From: UBA1425 sp045537495
GTDB lineage: Bacteria > Bacillota > Clostridia > Oscillospirales > Acutalibacteraceae
Length of the DNA stretch: 64,000 nt
Assembly: GCA_045537495.1 (NCBI GenBank)
Contig: JAZSPN010000021.1
Span: 1 to 64,000, forward strand
Direction of reading: 5' to 3'
The notes under the pieces were generated by a model. The model was not told where the DNA came from and did not search any database. It worked only from the letters and a program-made list of their open reading frames with translations. Every line of letters begins with the position of its first letter. Position 1 is the first letter of the stretch. Below are positions 24,236 to 32,353 of this stretch, piece after piece. Both the position numbers and the translations under genes were made by a program.

Positions 24236-24264
24236 TTGCTTTTTTGAAAGAGGGGGTATATAAT
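24236..24264 (+). promoter_or_regulatory. Promoter of the candidate structured RNA
   Basis: TTGCTT (24236-24241), 17-base spacer, TATAAT (24259-24264). It lies more than 300 bases before the next gene, so it either drives a small RNA or a long leader. Confidence 0.55.
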
Positions 24265-24270
24265 GTGTCA

Positions 24271-24405
24271 GGATAGAGAAGTGTCCGAAGGTGTATCGGT
24301 CAGGCTGATTTTCGGACGTTAACTGATTCGGTGTTCAGATTAAATGGTTTATAAAACTTCTCAGGCCGAATTGCGGACAAGCATCCGTATATATAGTATA
24401 TTTTT
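24271..24405 (+). ncRNA. Candidate structured small RNA or leader, three-way junction
   Basis: No known RNA family recognised. From the predicted transcript start, 24276-24282 pairs with 24356-24362 (7 bp) and encloses two hairpins: 24283-24289 with 24311-24317, extended by 24295-24299 with 24305-24309, and 24323-24326 with 24335-24338. A short hairpin CGGA/TCCG at 24374-24387 and a T tract at 24400-24405 could end the transcript. The remaining 130 bases to the next promoter hold no gene of usual size; an 18-codon frame at 24418-24474 is poorly placed. Confidence 0.35.
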
Positions 24406-24536
24406 AGATCGGGAGGTATGCCGAAAAACGTGAAATTTTATCCGACTTCGCTATATAATGACGGTTTTCCGTGATTATGTACAATTTTCTTGTGCATTTT
24501 TTTCGTAAAATTGAACTTATATTTCAAATGTTGGAC

Positions 24537-24565
24537 TTGCATTTGTTTGAAAATAGTGTTATAAT
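24537..24565 (+). promoter_or_regulatory. Promoter of the sortase-anchored surface protein
   Basis: TTGCAT (24537-24542), 17-base spacer, TATAAT (24560-24565), followed by a near-perfect TAGGAGGAAA ribosome site. Confidence 0.6.
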
Positions 24566-24595
24566 AACTTTACATTTATTTAGGAGGAAATTTTC

Positions 24596-26089
24596 ATGAA
24601 GAAAAGATTATTTGCAGTGCTCATGGCAGTTTGCCTTGTTCTCAGCACTTGCGTACTGTTTGCTTCGGCAGCAACAAATTATAAGTCAGGCAGTTACCTT
24701 ATCGGTGACGACAGTGCTCTCAAGATTGCTAAGGACGGCACAGATTACAATGTCGCTCTTACAGTTTCCAAAAAGAGCAATGCTACTCTTCCCATCGGTA
24801 CAACAACTCTTTCTGCTTCCGATATCGATGCAGTCTTCACTTTCAAAGCAGGCACAAAGACGGTCAAATACGAAGGCACTCTCGATAAGTACATCACAAT
24901 CACAGCTACTGTTGATGCAGCCGGTACAACTGTTACAATCGACAACATTGAACAGAAGTCTGCAGGCAGCGCATACGTTGTAAAGACAGCTTTCGACGAT
25001 GAAACTCCCATCGCTTACACAGCATGCAAGGATTACCTTGAAGAAGGCAAGACAGAATACAACCTTTATGATGATGCTGATGTTCTTGAAATCAAGGGCA
25101 CAACAAACTCGGTTAAGCTTGTTGCAAAGCTTCATTCTCTTACAACGGGCGTTCGTTTCTTCGGTTCTACATACAACAACCTTGTAGCTTCCGAAATCGC
25201 TAAGGTTACAGCTAACGTTGAGCGTCAGGTAGGCGGTGCTTCCACAGTTACTATCTCCGCTACAAACAAGATCGAAGACCTTATGACGGGCGACAAAGTT
25301 ACACTTACGGCAGCTCTTAAGGACGAAGCGGCTGACGGCGAATTCTACGGCTTCTACTGTTGGGTAGACGGCAGCGGTACAGTTCTTTCCACTGCTAAGA
25401 CAATCACATGGACAGCAGGTTCTTCCACAAGCGCTATCTATGCTACATTCGTAGAGCTTAAAAACAGAGTCGAAATCGACTACTCGGCAGGCGAGAACGG
25501 CTCCATCCTTTACAACGAATCCAGAGAAATCTTCAAGGGCGACGGACAGATCAGCGTTATGGAAGGTCGTACAGCTTCCTTCACATTCGTTCCCGACGAA
25601 GGCTATGAAGTAGCAAGCGTTATCATTGACGGCGAAAAGAACATTGCAAGCCTCAAGAATATCGACTTCTCCGCACTTCTTGACGATATCATCAACGGAA
25701 CAGACAACTCCGGCATCCGTGATCTCATCAACGCAACAAACAAGGAAGTTTATTCCTACACATTCTCCGCAGATCAGCTTGCATATGAAAACGGTAACCA
25801 CTCCATCGTAGTTACATTCCAGAAGATTGCAGCTCTCGAAGCTCCCACAGGTAAGGATCTTCCCACAGTTGCTCCCGAAGGAATCACTCTTGCAACAGGC
25901 GTTGCAGGCGAAGAAGCTGACGGCGAAGGCTCCGATGCTACAACAGTTCCCGCAGAGAACAACGGCTCCAACGGTGCATCCGACGGTATCGTTAACCCCC
26001 AGACAGGTTCTGCAAGTGCAGTTGCAGTATTCGCAGTTCTTTCAGTTGCAGCAGGTGCAGCATTCGTAACTTCCAAGAAAAAGAACTGA
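24596..26089 (+). CDS. Abundant-looking cell-surface protein with NPQTG sorting signal
   Basis: A 497-residue exported protein. A signal peptide covers residues 1-26 (cut near ASA-A). The middle is beta-rich and threonine/alanine-rich, with a likely Ig-like or bacterial-repeat region (SAGENGSILYNE and FTFVPDEGYEVASVIIDG, about 295-345). A low-complexity Glu/Asn/Gly linker precedes the C-terminal signal: NPQTG near 466, a hydrophobic helix, then SKKKN. That is an LPXTG-type sorting signal for sortase. Its codons are strongly skewed to GCT, ACA, CTT and TTC compared with neighbours, suggesting high expression. Function unknown; structural or adhesive surface role is inference. Confidence 0.85.
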   Translation: MKKRLFAVLMAVCLVLSTCVLFASAATNYKSGSYLIGDDSALKIAKDGTDYNVALTVSKKSNATLPIGTTTLSASDIDAVFTFKAGTKTVKYEGTLDKYITITATVDAAGTTVTIDNIEQKSAGSAYVVKTAFDDETPIAYTACKDYLEEGKTEYNLYDDADVLEIKGTTNSVKLVAKLHSLTTGVRFFGSTYNNLVASEIAKVTANVERQVGGASTVTISATNKIEDLMTGDKVTLTAALKDEAADGEFYGFYCWVDGSGTVLSTAKTITWTAGSSTSAIYATFVELKNRVEIDYSAGENGSILYNESREIFKGDGQISVMEGRTASFTFVPDEGYEVASVIIDGEKNIASLKNIDFSALLDDIINGTDNSGIRDLINATNKEVYSYTFSADQLAYENGNHSIVVTFQKIAALEAPTGKDLPTVAPEGITLATGVAGEEADGEGSDATTVPAENNGSNGASDGIVNPQTGSASAVAVFAVLSVAAGAAFVTSKKKN

Positions 26090-26135
26090 TTACAATTTAT
26101 TTAGTTAATGGTTTACTGAATAAATAAATGTGGTT

Positions 26136-26170
26136 ATACCCTGTAAGGCTTCGTCTTGCAGGGTATTTCT
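26136..26170 (+). terminator. Terminator of the surface-protein gene
   Basis: A 12-bp stem (26136-26147 with 26155-26166, one G-U pair) with a 7-base loop, followed by TTTCT. Confidence 0.75.
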
Positions 26171-26211
26171 CTGTCTTTGAAGAAATGCTGAGAAGATCGG
26201 CAAAAATATAT

Positions 26212-26240
26212 TTGACTTTTGGATAAGTAAATGTTATTAT
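26212..26240 (+). promoter_or_regulatory. Promoter of the thrS T-box transcript
   Basis: TTGACT (26212-26217), 17-base spacer, TATTAT (26235-26240). Confidence 0.55.
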
Positions 26241-26249
26241 TAATGTAAT

Positions 26250-26480
26250 CCGAATATTTAAAGCGTTGAAACAGAAGATGCTTTTCAATGTGCCTTGACA
26301 GAGAGTCACACGTGTGCTGAGAGTGTGATCCCGGCACGGAAAGTGTTACCACTGTTGAGTGCAGGTAGGAAATGACCTGACGTGCTGTCGCGTTAAGACA
26401 TCGAGTGACAGGGAATCCCTGTAATCCGGGTGGAACCGTGGAGTTATTGCTTCATCCCAGAAATGGGTTGGAGTTTTTTT
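26250..26480 (+). promoter_or_regulatory. T-box riboswitch (threonine) controlling thrS
   Basis: The T-box sequence GGGTGGAACCGTG is at 26428-26440. Stem I elements upstream include GTGCC/GGCAC (26290-26294 with 26333-26337) and CACAC/GTGTG (26307-26311 with 26323-26327). The likely specifier is ACC (26348-26350), a threonine codon followed by a purine. The terminator stem is 26450-26459 with 26464-26473, then seven T. Uncharged tRNA-Thr would stabilise the antiterminator and switch thrS on, as known for this family. Confidence 0.92.
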
Positions 26481-26501
26481 ATTTTTAAAGGAGAGATTAA
26501 A

Positions 26502-28445
26502 ATGATCAATGTAAGACTTAAAGGTGATGTCGTTAAGGAATTCGAAAACGGCATAACCGCGGCAGATGTTGCGAAGTCGCTTGGAATGGGACTTTATAAG
26601 GCGGCTTGTGTCTGCAAGATTGACGGAGTTGTCAGTGATTTACGCACTCCTCTTGACGCCGATTGTGCGTTGGAAATACTTACTTTTGACGATGAAGACG
26701 GCAAGTACGCATTCCGTCACACAGCGTCGCACATTCTTGCTCAGGCGGTAAAGCGCCTCTTCCCCGAGGCAAAACTTGCCATAGGACCTGCTATCGATAA
26801 CGGATTCTATTATGATTTCGATGTGGATGTACCGTTCACTCCCGCCGTACTCGAACAGATCGAAGCGGAAATGAAGAAGATCGTCAAGGAAGCACTTCCT
26901 CTCGAAAAATATGAGCTTGATGCCGATGAGGCACTTGCAATAATGGAGGAGAAGGGCGAAATTTACAAGGCGGAGCTTATCCGCGAACATTCGGGAAAGG
27001 GCGAAAAGATAACCTTCTTCCGTCAGGGTGAATTCGATGAACTTTGCGCAGGCCCTCACGTTCCCGATACGGGCAGAATCAAGGCGTTCAAGCTTACATC
27101 CTGTACAGGTGCTTACTGGAGGGGCGATTCGAAGAATAAGATGCTCCAGAGAATTTATGGCACCGCTTTTACAAAGAAAGATGATATGGAAGCGTATCTC
27201 GAAGCTGTTGAAGAGGCGAAGAAGCGCGATCACAACAAACTCGGACGTGAGCTTGAGCTCTTCACGACATCCGATCTTATCGGTCAGGGACTTCCCATTC
27301 TTCTTCCGAAGGGTGCCAGAATCATCCAGATTCTCCAGAGATTCGTCGAGGACGAAGAACAGAAGAGGGGTTGGCTTCTTACAAAGACACCCTACATGGC
27401 AAAGAGCGATCTTTATAAGGTTTCGGGACACTGGGACCATTATCAGGACGGTATGTTCGTTATGGGTGACGAAGAGAAGGATGACGAAGTATTTGCACTC
27501 CGTCCCATGACGTGCCCCTTCCAGTATCAGGCATACCTCAACAGAGCGCGTTCGTACCGTGATCTTCCTCTTCGCTACAACGAAACGTCGACACTCTTCC
27601 GTAACGAAGCTTCGGGCGAGATGCACGGACTTATCAGAGTGCGTCAGTTTACAATTTCCGAAGGACATCTTATGTGTACTCCGGAGCAGCTTGAAGAGGA
27701 ATTCAAAGGCTGTCTTGAGCTTGCGAATTATATGCTCAAAACGATCGGACTTTATGAAGATGTTTCTTACCGTTTCTCCCAGTGGGATCCCGACGACAGA
27801 GAAAAGTATATCGGTACGAAGGAACAGTGGGATGAAGCTCAGGGCATCATGAAGAAGATTCTTGACCATCTCGGAATTGAATACAAAATCGGTATCGGTG
27901 AAGCTGCATTCTACGGACCGAAGCTTGATATTCAGATCAAGAACGTTCACGGCAAAGAAGATACACTTATCACGATTCAGGTCGATCAGATGCTTGCCGA
28001 GAAGTTCGGCATGGAATATGTTGATGCCGACGGAACAAAGAAGCATCCGTATATCATTCACAGAACATCGATCGGCTGCTACGAGCGTACACTTGCGCTT
28101 CTTATCGAGAAGTATGCAGGAGCGTTCCCGCTCTGGCTTGCACCCGAGCAGATCCGACTTCTTCCCATTGCAGACAGACATCACGAATTTGCAAAGGCGG
28201 CGGCGGATAAGCTCAGCGCACTCGGCTTCCGCGTAACTTGCGATACGAGAAGTGAAAAGACGGGTTATAAGATCCGCGAGGCGCAGCTTGAAAAGATTCC
28301 GTACATGCTTCTTGTCGGCGACAAGGAACTCGAAAGCGGCGGATTCTCCGTACGCAGAAGAGGCGAAGGCGATATCGGTGCCATGAGTGAGGATGAATTT
28401 GTTGCCATGGTACTCAGAGAAAATGCGGAGAAAGTCAGATTCTGA
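26502..28445 (+). CDS. thrS: Threonyl-tRNA synthetase
   Basis: A 647-residue class II synthetase charging tRNA-Thr in the cytoplasm. Domains in order: N-terminal TGS domain (1-62), editing/second additional domain (HTASHILAQAV near 73, CAGPHVP near 183), catalytic core with motif 2 FRNEASGEMHGLIRVRQFT near 365 and zinc-binding C and H residues (MTCPFQ), and C-terminal anticodon-binding domain with GDKELESGG. Length is usual. ATG at 26502 follows AAAGGAGAG. It is controlled by the T-box directly upstream. Confidence 0.97.
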   Translation: MINVRLKGDVVKEFENGITAADVAKSLGMGLYKAACVCKIDGVVSDLRTPLDADCALEILTFDDEDGKYAFRHTASHILAQAVKRLFPEAKLAIGPAIDNGFYYDFDVDVPFTPAVLEQIEAEMKKIVKEALPLEKYELDADEALAIMEEKGEIYKAELIREHSGKGEKITFFRQGEFDELCAGPHVPDTGRIKAFKLTSCTGAYWRGDSKNKMLQRIYGTAFTKKDDMEAYLEAVEEAKKRDHNKLGRELELFTTSDLIGQGLPILLPKGARIIQILQRFVEDEEQKRGWLLTKTPYMAKSDLYKVSGHWDHYQDGMFVMGDEEKDDEVFALRPMTCPFQYQAYLNRARSYRDLPLRYNETSTLFRNEASGEMHGLIRVRQFTISEGHLMCTPEQLEEEFKGCLELANYMLKTIGLYEDVSYRFSQWDPDDREKYIGTKEQWDEAQGIMKKILDHLGIEYKIGIGEAAFYGPKLDIQIKNVHGKEDTLITIQVDQMLAEKFGMEYVDADGTKKHPYIIHRTSIGCYERTLALLIEKYAGAFPLWLAPEQIRLLPIADRHHEFAKAAADKLSALGFRVTCDTRSEKTGYKIREAQLEKIPYMLLVGDKELESGGFSVRRRGEGDIGAMSEDEFVAMVLRENAEKVRF

Positions 28446-28457
28446 TAATCAAAAGTA

Positions 28458-28486
28458 TTTACAAATCGGTTAATTTTTGATATAAT
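28458..28486 (+). promoter_or_regulatory. Promoter of the secreted PHP-domain gene
   Basis: TTTACA (28458-28463), 17-base spacer, TATAAT (28481-28486), followed by a TTTTGGAGG ribosome site. Confidence 0.7.
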
Positions 28487-28527
28487 TTAACTTAGCGGAA
28501 ACGCAATCAAAATTTTGGAGGTAAAAA

Positions 28528-30048
28528 ATGTTCAAGAAAACACTTGCGGTTTTACTGTCTGTTGTAATGATTTTTTCGTTCACACAGCTTACATTTGCCG
28601 CAGAAGAGGCCACAGCAAAAGATGTAGATTACACAATCGTCAACCCCTATAAGAACGTAAACTGGGCAGAGTACGGTCAGTATAAAACGGACCTTCATTG
28701 CCACACGACATTCTCTGACGGCGGAGTAAAGCTTCCCGACATGGTCGAAAGACACTATGAACTCGGTTTCGATGCAATGGCTATCACGGACCACGGAACG
28801 GTAAACTACAGTTTCATTGAACAGGAATTCAATACTCCCATGACACTGTTCTCTCTCATCAAGAACGGCGGTCTTTATGACGATGTTCTTTCTCCGAGCG
28901 GTGTTGCGGTGAACGGTAAGAATTATACCGTTACGGCAAGAAACGGCGACGAATTCTATGCTCAGGAAAACGGCAGAGAGATGCTTCGTGTTCCCTTCGG
29001 CAACGAACAGAACCCGACTTCCTTCAACAATGCTCACGTCAACTCTTTCTTTGCAGATTACGGTAACGGCGTTGTCGGCGGTACAAGTAACTATGTAAGT
29101 CCCATCAAGAATGTTCATGCACGTGGCGGTCTTACAATCATCAATCACCCCGGCGAATACACAAATGCAAGAGATGAAGTTTACACCGAGGATGCTTACA
29201 ACAGAGATAACTTCATCTACAATTATAAGATTCAGAGATTTGTAAATCTCCTCAAGGAATACGACAGCTGTCTTGGTATCGATATCAACAGTAAGGGCGA
29301 CAGCAGAACACGTTTCGACAGAAAACTCTGGGACATCCTTCTTCAGGAGGTAGTTCCCGCGGGCAGAAATGTTTTGGCAATTGCCACAACGGATGCTCAT
29401 AACGTTAACATCGTTGATTCGGGCTATACAGTATTGCTTCTTCCCGAGCTTAATTCGAAGAATGTCAGAACGGCTATGGAAGAAGGCGCATTCTTCGCCG
29501 CAAGCAAATATGTAGGCAACTATGATGAGCTTGTAGGTTACTACAACACTCTTTCAGCAAGCGAAGATGCCGAAGCAAAGGCTTTTGCAGAGGTTATCAA
29601 GACTTATGTTGACCGTATTGCAGTTGAGCTTGAAGAAGGCGATCAGGGCACAAAATTCGAGGTGGAGGACGTAACGATTCCTACTCCCAAGGTAACGGAT
29701 ATTGCTGTTAACGAAACGGAAGATACCATCTCCGTCAGAACAGAAAACGCTCTCCTTGTTCACTGGATTGCTGACGGCGAAGTTATTGCAACGGGCAATA
29801 CAATCGACCTCGACGATTATTCCGACAAGATCGGAAGCTATGTCAGAGCAGAATTCTTCGGCAAGGGCGGTATCATGTACTCTCAGGCATTTATGCTTGA
29901 TTATGAAGGCGCTCCCGAAGAAACTGACGGCGGAGTTTTTGTTGATCTCGGTCTTGTAGCATCTGCAATTTGCGATACTATCGTTAAGGCACTTGTACTC
30001 CTTATCGAAGCACCGGTTACGCTTATCCGCAAAATACTTTCTAAATAA
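28528..30048 (+). CDS. Secreted PHP-domain phosphoesterase
   Basis: A 506-residue exported protein. A signal peptide covers residues 1-24 (cut near TFA-A). A PHP domain spans about 50-300 with metal motifs DLHCHTTFSDG near 55, ITDHG near 86, INHPGEY near 208 and TTDAHN near 290. A beta domain with VTDIAVNETEDTISVRT follows near 390. The tail (470-506) is a hydrophobic, amphipathic helix ending IRKILSK, a possible membrane attachment. PHP proteins hydrolyse phosphoesters or phosphates; an extracellular one may scavenge phosphate. Codon use resembles the preceding surface-protein gene. Confidence 0.85.
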   Translation: MFKKTLAVLLSVVMIFSFTQLTFAAEEATAKDVDYTIVNPYKNVNWAEYGQYKTDLHCHTTFSDGGVKLPDMVERHYELGFDAMAITDHGTVNYSFIEQEFNTPMTLFSLIKNGGLYDDVLSPSGVAVNGKNYTVTARNGDEFYAQENGREMLRVPFGNEQNPTSFNNAHVNSFFADYGNGVVGGTSNYVSPIKNVHARGGLTIINHPGEYTNARDEVYTEDAYNRDNFIYNYKIQRFVNLLKEYDSCLGIDINSKGDSRTRFDRKLWDILLQEVVPAGRNVLAIATTDAHNVNIVDSGYTVLLLPELNSKNVRTAMEEGAFFAASKYVGNYDELVGYYNTLSASEDAEAKAFAEVIKTYVDRIAVELEEGDQGTKFEVEDVTIPTPKVTDIAVNETEDTISVRTENALLVHWIADGEVIATGNTIDLDDYSDKIGSYVRAEFFGKGGIMYSQAFMLDYEGAPEETDGGVFVDLGLVASAICDTIVKALVLLIEAPVTLIRKILSK

Positions 30049-30063
30049 TATAAACAGCAAAAA

Positions 30064-30093
30064 GCCGTACGCCGAAAAACTTCGATGTACGGC
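30064..30093. terminator. Terminator between PHP gene and peptidase E gene
   Basis: Stem GCCGTAC (30064-30070) with GTACGGC (30087-30093). Read on the minus strand it is followed by TTTTTG, so it is best for the peptidase gene and may also stop the PHP transcript. Confidence 0.7.
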
Positions 30094-30109
30094 ATAATTG
30101 TTGTCGATA

Positions 30110-30799
30110 TTAAAGAATGCTTGCGTCGTGAGTGATATCGATTTTACGGTGTCCGTCGTTTTTGTCGAAGAAAAACGCGTCGCCGTCTTCGTTACCGCTG
30201 ATGACGTAGTATTTTTCTCCGTCATGAACGAGTGCGGCTCCGTCCTCGACACCGATTCCGCTGTGGGGACGCGACTTGACGGCTTCGGCGAAGGTCTGCC
30301 AATGCTCACTTATGAAGTGGGGACAGTAGCAGTGGGGAAGAAAGCCAAGACATTCGACGAAGACGAAGGAGGCGTTTTCGCCGCAGTCGTCGTATCCTTC
30401 CGTGAACCAGCACATGGCGCCGGAGCTGAGTCCCGACATGACGACACCGTTGTCGTAGGCTTTACGAAGTGCCTTGTCGGCACCGGTGCTTTTCAGCGTG
30501 TCCATGAGGAATTGAAGATTTCCGCCGCCTGCATAGATGATGTCGCAACCGAGAATTTTGTTTTCGATGTCTTCATATGTCAGTGATTTGTCGGTAAGAA
30601 AAAGAATGTCGAATGTGCATCCGAGAGAAAGAAAAGCATCGCGGATGGGCTCATCGCCGTTGATATCGTCAAAACCTGCCGTGGGAAGAAAAACCACGGA
30701 GGGATTCTCTTTTTTTGAAAGCTCAATGATGTGTTTTGCGACGGGGATCATTTCACCGTTATCGAATCTTCCGCCGCCGAGTGCTGCAATAGTGCCCAT
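30110..30799 (-). CDS. Peptidase E-like (family S51) protein
   Basis: A 229-residue cytoplasmic serine peptidase of the PepE/cyanophycinase-like S51 family. The nucleophile elbow GLSSGAM holds S126; GGGNLQFL near 91 and the LPHCYCPH/GIGVEDGAAL blocks are typical. PepE cleaves N-terminal aspartyl dipeptides; specificity here is not settled. It has its own promoter, divergent from infC, and ends at a convergent terminator. Confidence 0.9.
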   Translation of the reverse strand: MGTIAALGGGRFDNGEMIPVAKHIIELSKKENPSVVFLPTAGFDDINGDEPIRDAFLSLGCTFDILFLTDKSLTYEDIENKILGCDIIYAGGGNLQFLMDTLKSTGADKALRKAYDNGVVMSGLSSGAMCWFTEGYDDCGENASFVFVECLGFLPHCYCPHFISEHWQTFAEAVKSRPHSGIGVEDGAALVHDGEKYYVISGNEDGDAFFFDKNDGHRKIDITHDASIL

Positions 30800-30827
30800 A
30801 AAAACCTCCGAATTTTATTTTTTTACT

Positions 30828-30856
30828 ATTTTGACACTGCTTTTTCGCGTTGTCAA
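30828..30856 (-). promoter_or_regulatory. Promoter of the peptidase E gene
   Basis: Minus strand TTGACA (30856-30851), 17-base spacer, CAAAAT (30833-30828). Confidence 0.5.
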
Positions 30857-30897
30857 GACTGAATTTGAATAAAAATTAAAAGTTTTTGAAAAAAGGC

Positions 30898-30926
30898 TTG
30901 ACAATCGGGCAATATACTGTTAAAAT
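30898..30926 (+). promoter_or_regulatory. Promoter of infC-rpmI-rplT
   Basis: TTGACA (30898-30903), 17-base spacer, TAAAAT (30921-30926), about 175 bases before the infC start, leaving a long leader. Confidence 0.75.
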
Positions 30927-30932
30927 ACCAAA

Positions 30933-31088
30933 TACAATGAAGCAGAGCAGATTCTGTTCTCACCTGCGAGGTCCTGTCCGACGCACGGTCAATACAGATT
31001 GCAAGGTCCTTGTGTCCTTGTGTCTTAAGTGTTGATTAGCATGGACGGATTCTGTCCATGCTTTAAATTTTTTATGAAAGTGCTTTTT
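30933..31088 (+). promoter_or_regulatory. Leader with attenuator for infC-rpmI-rplT
   Basis: A 150-base untranslated leader. Near its end a 9-bp stem (31038-31046 with 31054-31062) and 7-base loop is followed by TTTAAATTTTTT, which makes it a premature terminator. The operon position fits the known L20-type leader in Bacillota, where ribosomal protein L20 represses its own operon; the L20-binding fold itself was not traced. Confidence 0.7.
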
Positions 31089-31102
31089 GGAGGTGCTTTA
31101 CC

Positions 31103-31621
31103 ATCGCTATCAAAGAAATGCAAGTCAACGAAGCTATTCATGACAAGGAAGTTCGTGTAATCGACGAAGAAGGCGAGCAGCTCGGAATTATGTCTGCGGC
31201 AGAAGCGTTGAGAATAGCAGAGAGCAGAAATCTCGATCTGGTTAAGTTTGCGCCCAATGCAAAACCGCCTGTTTGCAAAATTGTCGACTACGGAAAGTTC
31301 CGTTTCGAGCAGGCAAAAAAAGAAAGAGAAGCCAAGAAAAACCAGCGTGTTATCGAGATCAAGGAAGTACGTCTTTCTCTCAAAATCGACACACATGACT
31401 TTGAAACGAAGGTCGCACACGCAAAAAGATTCCTTGAGGACGGCAACAAAGTCAAGGTATCCGTCAGATTCCGTGGTCGTGAAATGGCACACCCCGAAAT
31501 CGGCGAAACAATTATGGAAAGATTTGCACAGGCCTGCCAGGAGTGGGGTACTGTTGAAAAACCGGCAAAGCTGGAAGGAAGACAGATGCTCATGTTCTTG
31601 GCCGCAAAGACCGGCAAGTAA
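31103..31621 (+). CDS. infC: Translation initiation factor IF-3, AUC start
   Basis: A 172-residue IF-3, which keeps ribosomal subunits apart and checks the start codon. The N-terminal domain includes VNEAIHDKEVRVID and the linker is lysine-rich (KKEREAKKNQRVIEIKEVRL). The C-terminal domain includes VRFRGREMAHPEIG. The start is read as ATC at 31103, eight bases after GGAGGT; the first in-frame ATG (31118) is 23 bases away. Non-AUG starts in infC are an established autoregulation device. First gene of infC-rpmI-rplT. Confidence 0.92.
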   Translation: MAIKEMQVNEAIHDKEVRVIDEEGEQLGIMSAAEALRIAESRNLDLVKFAPNAKPPVCKIVDYGKFRFEQAKKEREAKKNQRVIEIKEVRLSLKIDTHDFETKVAHAKRFLEDGNKVKVSVRFRGREMAHPEIGETIMERFAQACQEWGTVEKPAKLEGRQMLMFLAAKTGK

Positions 31622-31641
31622 TTTAAAGGAGGAACAACCAA

Positions 31642-31839
31642 ATGCCCAAGATCAAGACACATAGCGGAGCTAAAAAGCGTTTTAAGCTTTCCAAAAACGG
31701 CAAGCCCATCCGCGCCCATGCTTACAAATCGCACATTCTCACAAAGAAGAGCACGAAGCGTAAGAGAAATCTTCGTAAGACATCTGTTGCAGATACAACA
31801 AATCAGAAGCAGATCAAACGTCTCATTCCTTACAAATAA
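31642..31839 (+). CDS. rpmI: Ribosomal protein L35
   Basis: A 65-residue basic protein of the large ribosomal subunit, starting MPKIKTHSGAKKRFKLSKNG as usual for L35. A strong AAAGGAGG site precedes it. It lies between infC and rplT, the conserved order. Confidence 0.98.
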   Translation: MPKIKTHSGAKKRFKLSKNGKPIRAHAYKSHILTKKSTKRKRNLRKTSVADTTNQKQIKRLIPYK

Positions 31840-31875
31840 GATTTAACACAAACTGATTAACGGAGGTAACTTATC

Positions 31876-32232
31876 ATGGCTCGTATAAAGGGCGCGACGA
31901 TGACTCGCAAAAGAAGAAATAAAGTTTTAAAACTCGCAAAGGGTTATTACGGATCAAAGAGCAAGCTTTTCAAGACCGCTAAACAGGCTGTTATGAAGTC
32001 CGGCCAGTACGCATATATCGGACGTAAGCAGAAAAAGCGTGATTTCCGTCGTCTTTGGATCACTCGTATTTCCGCTGCATGCAAGCTTAACGGAATGAAC
32101 TACTCAACATTCATGAACGGACTCAAGAAGGCTGACATCACTCTCAACCGTAAGATGCTTTCTGAAATCGCTATTGCTGATCCTGCAGGCTTTACTGCAC
32201 TTACAGAAAAGGCAAAGGCAGCATTGAAATAA
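31876..32232 (+). CDS. rplT: Ribosomal protein L20
   Basis: A 118-residue protein of the large ribosomal subunit, needed for its assembly and a known repressor of its own operon. The N-terminal basic helix (RIKGATMTRKRRNKVLKLAKG) and the C-terminal globular domain (WITRISAACKLNGMNYSTFM) are typical. Last gene of the operon, with a good CGGAGG site. Confidence 0.98.
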   Translation: MARIKGATMTRKRRNKVLKLAKGYYGSKSKLFKTAKQAVMKSGQYAYIGRKQKKRDFRRLWITRISAACKLNGMNYSTFMNGLKKADITLNRKMLSEIAIADPAGFTALTEKAKAALK

Positions 32233-32282
32233 GCTGTTTTGGTATTTGCCTTATCGGTATGGCAAACAGAATAAATTAAAAC

Positions 32283-32348
32283 CGAGAGGCTTGTATTGTA
32301 ACACCGGCAGAAATATTTGCTACGTGAAAATATACGGCCTCTCGTTTT
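32283..32348 (+). terminator. Long hairpin, possible terminator after rplT
   Basis: CGAGAGGC (32283-32290) pairs with GCCTCTCG (32337-32344), extended by GTAT/ATAC inside, and is followed by TTTTCTT. The loop of about 40 bases is unusually large for a terminator. Confidence 0.5.
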
Positions 32349-32353
32349 CTTAA

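Noticed and set aside
24271..24405. The candidate RNA as SRP RNA or 6S RNA
   Set aside because: The SRP GGAAGC-type core is missing, and the long single hairpin with central bulge of 6S RNA is not seen; the fold is a short three-way junction.
24418..24474. An 18-codon frame starting with ATG after GGGAGG, possible leader peptide
   Set aside because: The ribosome site is only one base from the ATG, which is too close for normal initiation, and the encoded peptide has no recognisable feature.
24686..25801. A 371-codon minus-strand frame opposite the surface-protein gene
   Set aside because: It is Cys- and Val-rich nonsense caused by codon bias of the plus-strand gene; no ribosome site or family resemblance.
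26640..28184. A 514-codon minus-strand frame opposite thrS
   Set aside because: It is a shadow of the well-supported thrS gene; no ribosome site or motifs.
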